Shown here: positions 33,654-43,176 of the stretch, piece after piece
Position numbering within the stretch: the stretch's first letter is position 1
Layout of the letters: each line of letters begins with the position of its first letter
NCBI RefSeq assembly: GCF_000024945.1
Contig: NC_013520.1
Location: 954,501 to 1,018,500 of the forward strand
Source: Veillonella parvula DSM 2008
GTDB taxonomy: Bacteria; Bacillota; Negativicutes; Veillonellales; Veillonellaceae
Length of the DNA: 64,000 bases
Direction: 5' to 3'
Translations under genes and position numbers: made by a program
The notes under the pieces: model-generated
The model's input: the letters and a program-made list of their open reading frames with translations, nothing else
Database searches by the model: none
What the model was told of the DNA's origin: nothing

Positions 33654-35837
33654 ATGCGCGTAGCACAAGTTATAATTAACAGACCAGCCAAACAACTTCA
33701 TAAACCTTTGAGCTATTTAATGCCTGAAAAGTTTGGTAATGTTTTACCTGGTACGCGCGTACTCATTCCTTTAGGACATAGTCGTGAAGAAGGCATTCTT
33801 ATTGGTTACGACGAGTTAGTTGAGCCACCAGAGTTCACTTTACGAAATATTGTGCAAGTATTAGATAGTGAACCTTGGTTTACACCGGAAATGATGGATA
33901 CGGCCCGTCGTCTAAATGAGTATTATTTATTCTCTTATGGCGATGCATTGCGATTGTTTACAGTGAATAAGACATTAAAATCTTACGAGGCACCAAAGGA
34001 AGAATGGTTAGTAGTTATGCCAGAATTTTCGGTGGCACAATTTAGTGAACGGAAAAAGAAACAACGAGAATTAGCAAAATACTTACTTGAAGTGGGCGGA
34101 GCATCTAAGGCATTACTGCTAGCTAAAGGCTATTCTCGTATAGTCATTAAACAAGTGAGTGAAGCTAAAGGTATTGTCGTTGAAGCTCGTTTTAAAGCCA
34201 CAAAAACAACATTTGATGAGCTTTTAACAGAAGAAGTTAATATTCCTCTTACTGAAGCTCAACAAGCTGTATATGGACCAATACAAGCTGCAATGAATAG
34301 CCATGAACATAAAACCTTTTTACTTCATGGTGTCACTGGTAGTGGTAAGACTCAATTATATTTACGTGCTACAGCAAAATGTATTAGTCAGGATAAGACG
34401 GCTATTATTTTAGTACCTGAAATTATATTGACTGATCAAATTGTGAGACGATTTGTAGAAACTTTTGGTGACGAAGTCGTAGTATTTCATAGTAAATTGA
34501 CGGTACAACAACGGAACAATAATTGGGAGCGTTTGCGTCGTAAGGATAGTCACATTATTATTGGCGCTCGTTCTGCCGTATTTGCGCCAGCTGAGGATAT
34601 CGGCCTTATTGTGGTCGATGAAGAACATGATCCATCTTATAAACAAGAGGATATGGTTCGATATCATGCACGTAACGTGGCATTGTGGCGTGCTGAGGCA
34701 CATGGTTGTCCCGTTATTTTAGGTTCTGCTACACCATCTGTTACTTCGTACTATAAAGCTAAGCAAGGGGAGTATCATTTACTAGAGTTGCCAAATCGCA
34801 TTTTTGAGCAACCTATGCCGAAGGTTACTATAGTAGATATGAAGGAAGAAATTCTTCATGGAAATTACTCCGTTTTTTCTGATGCCATGAGTCGCTTAAT
34901 TCAACATACATTGGATGAGCATAATCAAATGATTATTCTGTTAAATAGACGCGGTTATAGTACTTTTGTTATGTGCCGGGATTGTGGGGAAACTATTATG
35001 TGTCCTCATTGTGATGTAGCTATGGTTTATCACCAAGCTGGTGAAGAATTGCGTTGTCATTATTGTGAACATCATGAACCAATTCCAACTGTTTGTCCCA
35101 AATGTAATAGTAAGAGGATTAAGTTTTTTGGTTCAGGCACACAAAAGGTAGAGGAAGAGTTACGTCGTCACTTTAAATCGGCCCGCATTGCTCGTCTTGA
35201 TCAAGATGTGACAAAAAATAAGCAATTAGCAGAAGATATTTTACATGACTTTGGGGCTCATAAATACGATATTTTGTTGGGAACACAAATGGTATCTAAA
35301 GGTCATGACTTTAAAGATGTAACAGCTGTTGGTATTTTAACAGCCGATTCAGTTTTGAATATTCCTGTTTATACAGCTTCAGAACGAACTTTTGATTTAC
35401 TTACTCAAACCTCTGGACGTGCCGGTAGGGGTGAAAAACCGGGTAGCGTTGTAATACAAACATATAATCCTTTAAATTATGCTATAATAAAGAGCAAGGC
35501 TCATGATTATATAGGCTTTTACAATGAAGAAATTAAAAATCGTAAAGCTTTAGGATATCCTCCATTTCGCGAAATGATTCATATGGTAGTGCGTCATCAA
35601 GATATGAAAACATTAGAGTCTATAGCAAATCGTATTGTCGATGACTTGGAGTCTTATAAAGGAAATCAGGATATTTTGATTAATGGTCCTTATGAAGCGC
35701 CTATAAAAAAAGTGCGCGATATGTATCGTTTAGCTATTATGATTCGCGGTACAGATTTAACAAATTTGAAAGAATATATATATAACTCATGGATTTTCAC
35801 GCAAGAAGGACTGCTGATTGACGTGGATCCCGTGTAG
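33654..35837 (+). CDS. priA: Primosomal protein N' (replication restart helicase PriA)
   Basis: PriA recognises stalled forks and reloads the replisome. The 727 residues show an N-terminal DNA-binding domain (about 1-105). The helicase core follows, with Walker A GVTGSGKTQLY near residue 224, DEEHD near 320 and LGSATPS near 360. A zinc region carries eight cysteines in paired CxxC motifs (CRDCGE, CPHC, CHYC, CPKC, about 442-486). Helicase motifs LGTQMVSKGHDF near 542 and QTSGRAGRGEKPG near 583 complete it. AAAGGAAA precedes ATG 33654. It starts the priA-def-fmt-rsmB operon. Confidence 0.96.
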   Translation: MRVAQVIINRPAKQLHKPLSYLMPEKFGNVLPGTRVLIPLGHSREEGILIGYDELVEPPEFTLRNIVQVLDSEPWFTPEMMDTARRLNEYYLFSYGDALRLFTVNKTLKSYEAPKEEWLVVMPEFSVAQFSERKKKQRELAKYLLEVGGASKALLLAKGYSRIVIKQVSEAKGIVVEARFKATKTTFDELLTEEVNIPLTEAQQAVYGPIQAAMNSHEHKTFLLHGVTGSGKTQLYLRATAKCISQDKTAIILVPEIILTDQIVRRFVETFGDEVVVFHSKLTVQQRNNNWERLRRKDSHIIIGARSAVFAPAEDIGLIVVDEEHDPSYKQEDMVRYHARNVALWRAEAHGCPVILGSATPSVTSYYKAKQGEYHLLELPNRIFEQPMPKVTIVDMKEEILHGNYSVFSDAMSRLIQHTLDEHNQMIILLNRRGYSTFVMCRDCGETIMCPHCDVAMVYHQAGEELRCHYCEHHEPIPTVCPKCNSKRIKFFGSGTQKVEEELRRHFKSARIARLDQDVTKNKQLAEDILHDFGAHKYDILLGTQMVSKGHDFKDVTAVGILTADSVLNIPVYTASERTFDLLTQTSGRAGRGEKPGSVVIQTYNPLNYAIIKSKAHDYIGFYNEEIKNRKALGYPPFREMIHMVVRHQDMKTLESIANRIVDDLESYKGNQDILINGPYEAPIKKVRDMYRLAIMIRGTDLTNLKEYIYNSWIFTQEGLLIDVDPV

Positions 35838-35850
35838 TGTAGGAGTATCA

Positions 35851-36339
35851 ATGGCTGTATTAGATGTTGTGAAAGCAGGTCATCCCGTTTTAAAACAAGT
35901 GGCGGAACCTGTAGAACATGTTAATAAAAAACTTAGAGTCCTTATCGATGATATGGCTGAAACTATGTATAAGACTGAAGGAGTTGGTCTTGCAGCACCT
36001 CAAGTGGCTGTAGCTAAACGTATTATCGTTGTAGATGACCAATCTGGTAGTGGTCTTATTGCGCTAATTAACCCTGAAATCACTCATGCTGAAGGTTCTC
36101 AAGTTGGACCTGAAGGATGCTTAAGTGTGCCAGGATATTTCGGAGATGTGGAACGATTTAATAAAGTCACCGTTAAAGGTATTGATCCACATAATAAGAA
36201 GGTAACTATAAAAGCTGAAGGTTTTTTGGCGCGTATTTTCCAACATGAAATTGATCACTTGGAAGGTCATTTGTTTATTGAAAAAGCAACTAACTTACGA
36301 TTAATTACTGATCATCCAGAGGAGAAAGAAATTGTCTGA
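35851..36339 (+). CDS. def: Peptide deformylase
   Basis: Def removes the formyl group from nascent N-terminal methionine. The 162 residues contain all three motifs: GVGLAAPQV near residue 45-53, EGCLSVPG near 88-95 (metal cysteine), and QHEIDHLEG near 130-138 (metal histidines and catalytic Glu). AGGAG (35841-35845) supports ATG 35851; the frame extends upstream through the priA end but is not coding there. The last 8 nt overlap fmt. Confidence 0.97.
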   Translation: MAVLDVVKAGHPVLKQVAEPVEHVNKKLRVLIDDMAETMYKTEGVGLAAPQVAVAKRIIVVDDQSGSGLIALINPEITHAEGSQVGPEGCLSVPGYFGDVERFNKVTVKGIDPHNKKVTIKAEGFLARIFQHEIDHLEGHLFIEKATNLRLITDHPEEKEIV

Positions 36340-37342
36340 TAATAAACAATTACGCATCGTTTTTATGGGGACACCAGACTTTTCTGTGCCTACCTTAGAG
36401 GCTTTGATTCAAGCTGGTCATTCTATTGTCGGTGTGTATTGCCAGCCTGATAAACAAAAAGGGCGTGGTAAACAAGTTCAAATGCCCCCTGTAAAAGTAG
36501 CTGCTTTAGAGCATGACTTGCCTGTATATCAACCAGTCACTTTGCGTGATGAACAAGTGAGAGCCGAATTAGAAGCATTACAACCAGATGTAGTGATTGT
36601 TATTGCGTATGGTAAAATTTTACCTCCTTGGCTTATTCGATTGCCGCAATATGGTTGTATTAATGTTCATGCCTCTATTTTACCTAGTTATAGAGGCGCT
36701 GCGCCAATTCACTATGCAATTCTTAATGGAGACTCTAAAACGGGTGTTACCATAATGCATATGGATGATGGACTTGATACAGGTGATATCATCGACATTG
36801 TGGAGACAGATATTTTACCCGGTGAAACGACAGGACAGTTATTTGAACGTATAGCTGTACTGGGGGGTGAAACTATAGTACCTGTATTAACTCGTTGGGT
36901 TAATGGAGAAATTGTGGCTACACCACAAGATGATACAATGGCTACACATACTACTAAGATTACAAAGGAAATGGGGCAGATCGACTGGTCTAAGCCGGCT
37001 AATGAAATTGCAAACCTTATTAGAGGACTTAATCCAGCACCTGGATGTTATACATATCTCGATGGAAAACGTTTAAAAGTATGGTCTGGAGAAGTGGTTC
37101 CCAGTGATACGACTCACTGTTTGATAGATGTTCATGGTAAACATGTACCAATTGCTATATCAGCCACAACTGTGCCTGGTACAATCGTATCTAAAATAGC
37201 CGGTTTAGGTGTATTTTGTGGTGATGGAAATATAATTCTATTAACAGAAGTCCAACCAGAAAATAAAAAACGCATTTCTGCAATTGATTTTATAAATGGT
37301 CATCAAATAAAGGAAGGTATCGTTTTTGGGGACTCAATATAA
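36332..37342 (+). CDS. fmt: Methionyl-tRNA formyltransferase
   Basis: Fmt formylates initiator Met-tRNA using 10-formyl-THF. The 336 residues begin at TTG 36332 (MSDNKQLRIVFMGTPDFS), with AGAGGAGA at 36317-36324. They contain the catalytic segment INVHASILPSYRGAAPIHYAI near residue 110-130, HMDDGLDTGDI near 144-154, and a C-terminal OB-like domain (about 215-330). It overlaps def, with which it forms the formylation/deformylation pair, and overlaps the following DUF116 gene by 17 nt. Confidence 0.96.
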   Translation: MSDNKQLRIVFMGTPDFSVPTLEALIQAGHSIVGVYCQPDKQKGRGKQVQMPPVKVAALEHDLPVYQPVTLRDEQVRAELEALQPDVVIVIAYGKILPPWLIRLPQYGCINVHASILPSYRGAAPIHYAILNGDSKTGVTIMHMDDGLDTGDIIDIVETDILPGETTGQLFERIAVLGGETIVPVLTRWVNGEIVATPQDDTMATHTTKITKEMGQIDWSKPANEIANLIRGLNPAPGCYTYLDGKRLKVWSGEVVPSDTTHCLIDVHGKHVPIAISATTVPGTIVSKIAGLGVFCGDGNIILLTEVQPENKKRISAIDFINGHQIKEGIVFGDSI

Positions 37343-38120
37343 GCAGTACGAAACGTATCCGTTATACTTGATTTTATCAACTATTACATGTGCTTTGCTC
37401 ACAGCAGTACTAGCCTTTCTAATGTATATATTAGAACCAGGACTTTTACAATTGCATCCATTTGCATCAATTATAAGTAGTGTAGTTATATCTATACTTA
37501 TTGCTATTATATGGATTTTGTGCTTATCTTTAATTGTTGCTAGCACAGGTATTATACGGTTACATCCTATTGTTTTAAGACTAGCCAATCAGTTTATTTA
37601 TGGATTATTTCCATTAACTTTGGCGATTGGTAAGGTGAGAGGGGTTACTAAGGATCAACTCCGCCAGTCTATGATTGATTTAATCAATCATTTAGTAATG
37701 TTAGATATGTATACGGTAGATCCAGAACGTATATTATTATTAACTCCTCACTGTTTACAAGAAAGTTCGTGTGTTCATAAGGTTACACATGATGTATATA
37801 ATTGTAAGCAGTGTGGGCGATGCCAGGTTGGTAATTTGTTGCAAGTGGCTAAGGACTATGGTTGTCAATTTATAGTTGTCACTGGAGGCACCTTAGCGCG
37901 GATGAAGGTAAAGGAAGCACGCCCAAAAGCTATTGTAGCAATAGCTTGCGAACGAGATTTAGCAAGTGGAATGGCTGATGTATTTCCCATCCCAGTTATT
38001 GGGGTATTAAATGAACGTCCTAATGGGCCATGTTGTAATACAACAGTCGATTCTGAACGTGTTCGAGCAGTAGTAGAACAATTGATTGGTAGGAATAGTA
38101 ATGATAGAGGTAAAGACTAA
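37326..38120 (+). CDS. DUF116 domain membrane protein
   Basis: A 264-residue protein with two membrane segments (about 12-37 and 42-65) and a cytoplasmic DUF116 domain of unknown function. The domain is cysteine-rich: LLTPHCLQESSCVHKV near residue 140, a CKQCGRCQVGNLLQ cluster near 160-173, VAIACERDLASGM near 201, and GPCCNTTVD near 238. The clusters suggest an Fe-S or zinc site. The start is TTG 37326 inside fmt; AGGAAGG at 37311-37317 is 8 nt away, and the alternative internal ATG would remove the first membrane segment. Its last 20 nt overlap rsmB. Position between fmt and rsmB hints at a link to translation, but this is only context. Confidence 0.85.
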   Translation: MGTQYKQYETYPLYLILSTITCALLTAVLAFLMYILEPGLLQLHPFASIISSVVISILIAIIWILCLSLIVASTGIIRLHPIVLRLANQFIYGLFPLTLAIGKVRGVTKDQLRQSMIDLINHLVMLDMYTVDPERILLLTPHCLQESSCVHKVTHDVYNCKQCGRCQVGNLLQVAKDYGCQFIVVTGGTLARMKVKEARPKAIVAIACERDLASGMADVFPIPVIGVLNERPNGPCCNTTVDSERVRAVVEQLIGRNSNDRGKD

Positions 38121-39456
38121 TCAACAACAAAATATTCGATTGCTCGCTGTAAAAGCATTGAGTGAAATTAATCGCAATGGTGCTTATGCAAATATAAAGT
38201 TGCAAGAGTATTTACAGAAATATCATCTATCCGATTTAGATCGAAGATTCTTTACTGAACTTGTGTATGGAGTCATTCGTAGAAAAAATTACTTGGATGC
38301 TATTATTGTTTTCTTTGCAAAGCGCCCCATAAAGAAACTATCTTCTATGGTTCTGGAAATTCTTAGACTTGGTATTTATCAAATTATCTATATGGATAAG
38401 GTTCCTGAAAGTGCGGCTGTTAATGAATCTGTTAAACTTGCCAAAAAGCTAACTAGAGGTTTATCTGGTTTTGTAAATGCTGTTTTACGTTCGGTTTTAC
38501 GTGAAAGTGATAGCATTTCTATCGGTGAACTAGCTAAGTCCGAAGCTGAAGAAATTTCCTTTATTTACAATCAACCATTATGGCTTGTCAACTTTTGGAT
38601 AAAAGAAATGGGAAAAGATAAGACCGTAGATCTTTGTGCTTGGTTTAATGAACAACCTCGTTTGACGTCTCGCATAAATACAGTGAAAGTATCTATTGAG
38701 GATTGTTTAAAAGAATTAGAAGATTTAGATTGGATTGTAGAACAGGATACATATATTCCTGAAGTAGTTTATATTGATGGACATCAAGGTCATTTAGAAA
38801 AAGCCAAACCTGTTTTAGATGGTCATATTACTTTTATGGATAAAGCATCTATGTTAGTAGCCCATGTGGTGGATCCTCAACCAGGAGAGCGTATCTTAGA
38901 CTGTTGTGCTGCACCAGGTGGCAAGTCTATGCATATGGCAAGTCTTATGAACAATACAGGAGCTATTATGAGTTGTGATATTTACGACCATAAATTAGAA
39001 CTGATTAATCAAAATGCTGAGCGATTAGGTGTATCTATTATTTCTACTAAGCTTCAAGATGGTCGTTATCTACCTGATAATTGGAAAGAACAATTTGATC
39101 GCGTCTTAGTTGATGCTCCTTGTTCTGGTCTAGGTATATTACAAAAGAAATTAGATATGCGTTGGCGTAAAACAGAGTCTTTACTTATTGAGTTGCCGCC
39201 GTTACAGCTTGAAATATTAGAAAAAGCTTCTAAAATGGTTAAGGTTAATGGATATTTAGTATATTCCACATGTACTATGAATAGTGGTGAAAATGAAGCT
39301 GTTCTAAATAAATTCTTGGCAATTCATAAGAACTTTATCATCGATCCTGTATCATATAAAGGGGCACCACAAGCTATAGATGGTATGATTACAACCTATC
39401 CACCGCGAGATCATATGGATGGTTTCTTTATGGCTCGCATGAAACGCTTATCATAA
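38101..39456 (+). CDS. rsmB: 16S rRNA (cytosine(967)-C5)-methyltransferase RsmB
   Basis: RsmB methylates C967 of 16S rRNA. The 451 residues have an N-terminal NusB-like domain (about 10-140: RLLAVKALSEINRNGAYANIKLQEYL and DRRFFTELVYGVIRRKNYLD). The methyltransferase domain contains DCCAAPGGKSMHMA near residue 267-280, DAPCSGLGILQKKLDMRW near 337-354, and the catalytic STCTMNSGENEAVL near 390-403. ATG 38101 is chosen with GGTAGGA just upstream; the gene overlaps the DUF116 gene by 20 nt. Confidence 0.96.
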   Translation: MIEVKTNQQQNIRLLAVKALSEINRNGAYANIKLQEYLQKYHLSDLDRRFFTELVYGVIRRKNYLDAIIVFFAKRPIKKLSSMVLEILRLGIYQIIYMDKVPESAAVNESVKLAKKLTRGLSGFVNAVLRSVLRESDSISIGELAKSEAEEISFIYNQPLWLVNFWIKEMGKDKTVDLCAWFNEQPRLTSRINTVKVSIEDCLKELEDLDWIVEQDTYIPEVVYIDGHQGHLEKAKPVLDGHITFMDKASMLVAHVVDPQPGERILDCCAAPGGKSMHMASLMNNTGAIMSCDIYDHKLELINQNAERLGVSIISTKLQDGRYLPDNWKEQFDRVLVDAPCSGLGILQKKLDMRWRKTESLLIELPPLQLEILEKASKMVKVNGYLVYSTCTMNSGENEAVLNKFLAIHKNFIIDPVSYKGAPQAIDGMITTYPPRDHMDGFFMARMKRLS

Positions 39457-39474
39457 TATAAGAAATGGAGCACC

Positions 39475-40521
39475 ATGATAGAATTATTGGGTAAGTCTTT
39501 AGAAGAATTACAATCTATCTTTAAGACCCATAATATACAAAAGTTTCGAGCGAAACAGTTATTTGACTATATCTATCATAGATATATTTTTGATTTTGAA
39601 GACATGACACAATTTCCGAAAGACTTGCGTCAATGGCTAAATGATAATTGTGTTATTTCTTTACCTACATTAATTACAGAGTCTATTGCTCCTGATGGAA
39701 AGACTCGCAAAATTCTTGTAGAGATGACAGATCAAAGTCGTGTGGAAGCAGTTTTGATGGAGCAACACTATGGGTATTCTGTATGTGTTTCCTCTCAAGT
39801 GGGGTGTGCTATGGGATGTGTATTCTGTGCTTCTACACAAGGTGGCTTATACAGAGATTTAACAGTCGCTGAGATTATTGGACAAGTTGTCATATTTGGG
39901 GCTCTTACTAAAGAGGAAATACATTCTGTTGTCGTTATGGGCGCAGGGGAGCCGTTACAAAATTATGATAATGTATTACAAGCATTACAACTACTACATG
40001 ATCCTATGATTTGTAATATTAGTTATCGTAAGATGACGATTTCCACTTGTGGTTGGGTTCCTAATATTTATAAATTAGCTGATGAAGCTTTGCCAATAAC
40101 CTTAGCACTTTCATTACATGCTACAAATAATGAAGTTCGTCGTAGTATTATGCCCGTTGGGGCACGTTATGAATTGACGGAAGTCTTAGATGCGGTAAAA
40201 TACTATTATAATACGACACAGCGTCGTGTTACCTTTGAGTATATTCTTATAGATTCTGTAAATGCATCTATGGATGAGGCTCATGCTTTGGGGAAAATCT
40301 GTAAAGATTTCCCAAATTGTCATGTTAACTTGATCCCAGTTAATGGCAATGAACATATTGAATTATATAAACCATCTATTACGAATATGAATACATTTAA
40401 AGACATCGTCAGTTCCTATGGTGTATCAGTAACGGTACGAAAGGAAATGGGCGATGCAATCCAAGCCGCATGTGGGCAGTTAAAGGCTGCTCATGGTCGG
40501 AAAAAGGAGAATCATGAATAA
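39475..40521 (+). CDS. rlmN: 23S rRNA (adenine(2503)-C2)-methyltransferase RlmN
   Basis: RlmN is a radical-SAM enzyme that methylates A2503 of 23S rRNA and A37 of some tRNAs. The 348 residues contain the CX3CX2C cluster motif (GCAMGCVFCAST near residue 113-124), GAGEPLQNYDNV near 159-170, SLHATNNEVRRSIMPV near 218, and the catalytic cysteine near the end in AACGQL. AAATGGAGCACC precedes ATG 39475. The last 8 nt overlap the PP2C gene. Confidence 0.96.
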   Translation: MIELLGKSLEELQSIFKTHNIQKFRAKQLFDYIYHRYIFDFEDMTQFPKDLRQWLNDNCVISLPTLITESIAPDGKTRKILVEMTDQSRVEAVLMEQHYGYSVCVSSQVGCAMGCVFCASTQGGLYRDLTVAEIIGQVVIFGALTKEEIHSVVVMGAGEPLQNYDNVLQALQLLHDPMICNISYRKMTISTCGWVPNIYKLADEALPITLALSLHATNNEVRRSIMPVGARYELTEVLDAVKYYYNTTQRRVTFEYILIDSVNASMDEAHALGKICKDFPNCHVNLIPVNGNEHIELYKPSITNMNTFKDIVSSYGVSVTVRKEMGDAIQAACGQLKAAHGRKKENHE

Positions 40522-41215
40522 TTTTGTTGGTTTAAGTAAAATTGGGCTTGTGCGCCAGCGTAACGAGGACCGTTTCTTCATTGATGGCCATATTTGTGCT
40601 GTTACTGATGGCATGGGTGGTTATAGCGGTGGTGAAATTGCAAGTACCTATGCTGTAGATGAAATAAAAGAATATTTGTCCTCCCTTGAAACGATAGGTC
40701 AACAAGACTTATGTGATGCTATTATTCACGCTAATCAACGTATTGTAAATCGCGTTGCTTGTGAAGAACGTCTTGCTGGTATGGGTACTACCGCTGTAGT
40801 TACAGCTATAAATGGTAATCAACTTTACTGGGCAAGTGTTGGTGATAGTCGTTTGTATGTATATAGAGATGGTCATTTACGACAAATTACTACGGATCAT
40901 TCTATGGTACAAGAATTATTAACAGCTGGAGAGATTACAAAGGATGAAATGCTAAATCACCCTCAACGGAATTTATTAACTCGCGCAGTTGGTGTTGATG
41001 AAATCTTAGAGGTTGATAGTGGCGTAGAATCTATTCTTCCCGGTGATCGTATTTTACTTTGCACTGATGGATTAAGTGGCTATGTATCCGATGATGTAAT
41101 TGCCTCTGCATTACAATCAACGGATGATGATATGTTGGTTATTGAATCATTGATGGAAGCTGTATATGAAGTCGGAGCAGGAGATAATGTGACCATTGTG
41201 GTGGGAACAATCTAA
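40514..41215 (+). CDS. PP2C-type serine/threonine phosphatase (Stp/PrpC)
   Basis: This phosphatase reverses phosphorylation by the PASTA kinase encoded next. The 233 residues contain the PP2C metal and phosphate motifs: KIGLVRQRNEDRFF near residue 8-21, VTDGMGGYSGGE near 30-41, GMGTTAVV near 89, WASVGDSRLYVYR near 107-119, LLCTDGLSGYV near 182-192 and AGDNVTIVVG near 223. ATG 40514 follows AAGGAGA at 40504-40510. Phosphatase-kinase-rsgA-rpe is a conserved Firmicute block. Confidence 0.93.
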   Translation: MNNFVGLSKIGLVRQRNEDRFFIDGHICAVTDGMGGYSGGEIASTYAVDEIKEYLSSLETIGQQDLCDAIIHANQRIVNRVACEERLAGMGTTAVVTAINGNQLYWASVGDSRLYVYRDGHLRQITTDHSMVQELLTAGEITKDEMLNHPQRNLLTRAVGVDEILEVDSGVESILPGDRILLCTDGLSGYVSDDVIASALQSTDDDMLVIESLMEAVYEVGAGDNVTIVVGTI

Positions 41216-41233
41216 TCTAGAAATGGAGAAATA

Positions 41234-43168
41234 ATGAGTACTATGAATATAAAAGGCATACTTCTAGATAACCGCTACCGAATTGTTGATAAAATTGGCG
41301 TTGGTGGAATGGCTGATGTATACCTTGGAGAAGATACCTTACTAGGTAGACAAGTAGCAATAAAAGTATTGCATGCTAATTTTGCAAATGATGACGAATT
41401 TGTGACTCGATTTAAACGAGAAGCACAAGCGGCAGGTAAATTAAATCATCCAAATATTGTAAATATGTATGATGTAGGTTTTGATCAAAATCTACATTAC
41501 ATTGTCATGGAATATGTAGATGGTGAAACCTTAAAAAAATATATAACTCGTCATGGAAGACTGTCCATAGATGAGGCTGTTAAATTTACTATCGCCATAG
41601 CTGAAGGCTTAGAACACGCGCATACAATGGGCATTGTTCATTGTGATATAAAGCCACATAATGTTATTATTACCAATACGGGGCGCGTTAAAGTAACTGA
41701 CTTTGGTATTGCTCGTGCAATAAATGCAACTAACACAGTTATGTATACGAATTCGATTTTGGGTTCAGCACACTATTTATCACCAGAGCAAGCTAGTGGT
41801 AAACCGGTAGACGGCAATACAGATATCTATTCTCTGGGTGTCGTATTGTATGAAATGCTTACAGGTCGTGTACCATTTGAAGGGGAAACGCCAATTGCGG
41901 TAGCATTAAAACATGTTCGTGAGAAGGTAGAACCTCCAACACGATATAATCCATCAATTCCTCCGCTTTTAGAAGCTGTTGTTATGAAAGCATTATCTAA
42001 AAATCCTGCTGATCGATTTGATTCTATCTCTGATATGATCAGTGATTTGCGATTATCTCAAGGTTTTACGATGGGCAAAACACAACGTCATGAACCATAT
42101 GACTTTGCTACACAAATGATTCCTGCTGTTGATCCTGAAGCACTTGAAGATCTTAGTACGATTCAAGAAGAACGAAAAGAAGAGGGTAAAAAGAAGAGTA
42201 TGTTAAGTAAAATTGCATCGATTCCACAAAAATACATCGTTCTAGGTGCTGCTGTCATTTTCTTAGTAGCATTTTTAGGTGCTTTCTTAAGCTACGGTAA
42301 TTTCTGGAGTAATACAACAGTAGATGTACCTAATGTGGTAGGCAAACAAGTTTCTGTAGCAAAAAATATCTTAGAAGATAAACATTTGCGTGTGTCTACA
42401 AGTGAAGTCACAAATCCAGATGTGCCAGCTGGTCAAGTTATTTCTCAAACTCCTGGAGCTGGAGAGAAGGTTAAAGAGCAACGAACAATCCATCTTGTGG
42501 TTTCTAAAGGTGTAGGCGATATTACGGTGCCAGATTTAACTGATTTAACTGTGGATCAAGCCCGTCAACGACTTAAAGATTTAGGTTTAGTTGTGGGGAA
42601 AATAACACAGCAATCTGTAGATGGTAAAAAAGATGGTGTAATCATTGCTCAGAGTCCTTCCGGAGATTCTAAAGTGTCTAAAGGGACAACAATTGATCTC
42701 GTTGTAAATAAAGCGAAGGCTAAGAAAGTCAAAGTACCTAATCTTGTTGGTATGACATTAAAAGATGCTCGTGATACATTGAGTAATATTCAACTAGGTG
42801 TAAACCAAGTATCTGGATCTGTGGAAGAAAAATCTGTGGTTATAGAGCAAAGCATTAAAGCTGGCGATGAAATTGACGAAGGCTCCACATTAAATCTTAC
42901 GACTGAGTTCAAAGATGATAAAAAGAAATCTGATAAAAAAGATGGAAACAGTGGTAATAAAACAACTGGTACTATAGATGTTACTGTACCAGCTGGTTCT
43001 AAAAATCAAGAACTTAAAATTGTCGTAAAAGATGATGAAGGTTCCGCAGTAATTTATGATGATACCAATAAACCTGGAGATCGTATTGTTCGAAAAGTGT
43101 CCGGTGTAGGTAATGTACGTATTGAGGTATACCTCAATGGTGCATTAGTGCAAGAAACTGCATTATAA
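41234..43168 (+). CDS. PASTA-domain serine/threonine protein kinase (PrkC/StkP type)
   Basis: A membrane kinase that senses peptidoglycan or lipid II fragments. Residues about 13-280 are the kinase: glycine loop IGVGGMADVY at 21-30, ATP lysine K44, catalytic HCDIKPHN at 136-143 (cysteine in place of the common arginine, so a non-RD kinase), DFGIARA near 157, and SAHYLSPEQASG near 178. One membrane segment lies at about 333-354. Three PASTA repeats (about 361-428, 430-497, 499-562) follow outside. A Lys/Asp/Ser linker and a small beta-rich C-terminal domain (about 585-644) end the protein. AATGGAGA precedes ATG 41234, 18 nt after the phosphatase. Confidence 0.94.
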   Translation: MSTMNIKGILLDNRYRIVDKIGVGGMADVYLGEDTLLGRQVAIKVLHANFANDDEFVTRFKREAQAAGKLNHPNIVNMYDVGFDQNLHYIVMEYVDGETLKKYITRHGRLSIDEAVKFTIAIAEGLEHAHTMGIVHCDIKPHNVIITNTGRVKVTDFGIARAINATNTVMYTNSILGSAHYLSPEQASGKPVDGNTDIYSLGVVLYEMLTGRVPFEGETPIAVALKHVREKVEPPTRYNPSIPPLLEAVVMKALSKNPADRFDSISDMISDLRLSQGFTMGKTQRHEPYDFATQMIPAVDPEALEDLSTIQEERKEEGKKKSMLSKIASIPQKYIVLGAAVIFLVAFLGAFLSYGNFWSNTTVDVPNVVGKQVSVAKNILEDKHLRVSTSEVTNPDVPAGQVISQTPGAGEKVKEQRTIHLVVSKGVGDITVPDLTDLTVDQARQRLKDLGLVVGKITQQSVDGKKDGVIIAQSPSGDSKVSKGTTIDLVVNKAKAKKVKVPNLVGMTLKDARDTLSNIQLGVNQVSGSVEEKSVVIEQSIKAGDEIDEGSTLNLTTEFKDDKKKSDKKDGNSGNKTTGTIDVTVPAGSKNQELKIVVKDDEGSAVIYDDTNKPGDRIVRKVSGVGNVRIEVYLNGALVQETAL

Positions 43169-43176
43169 GAGGTACT

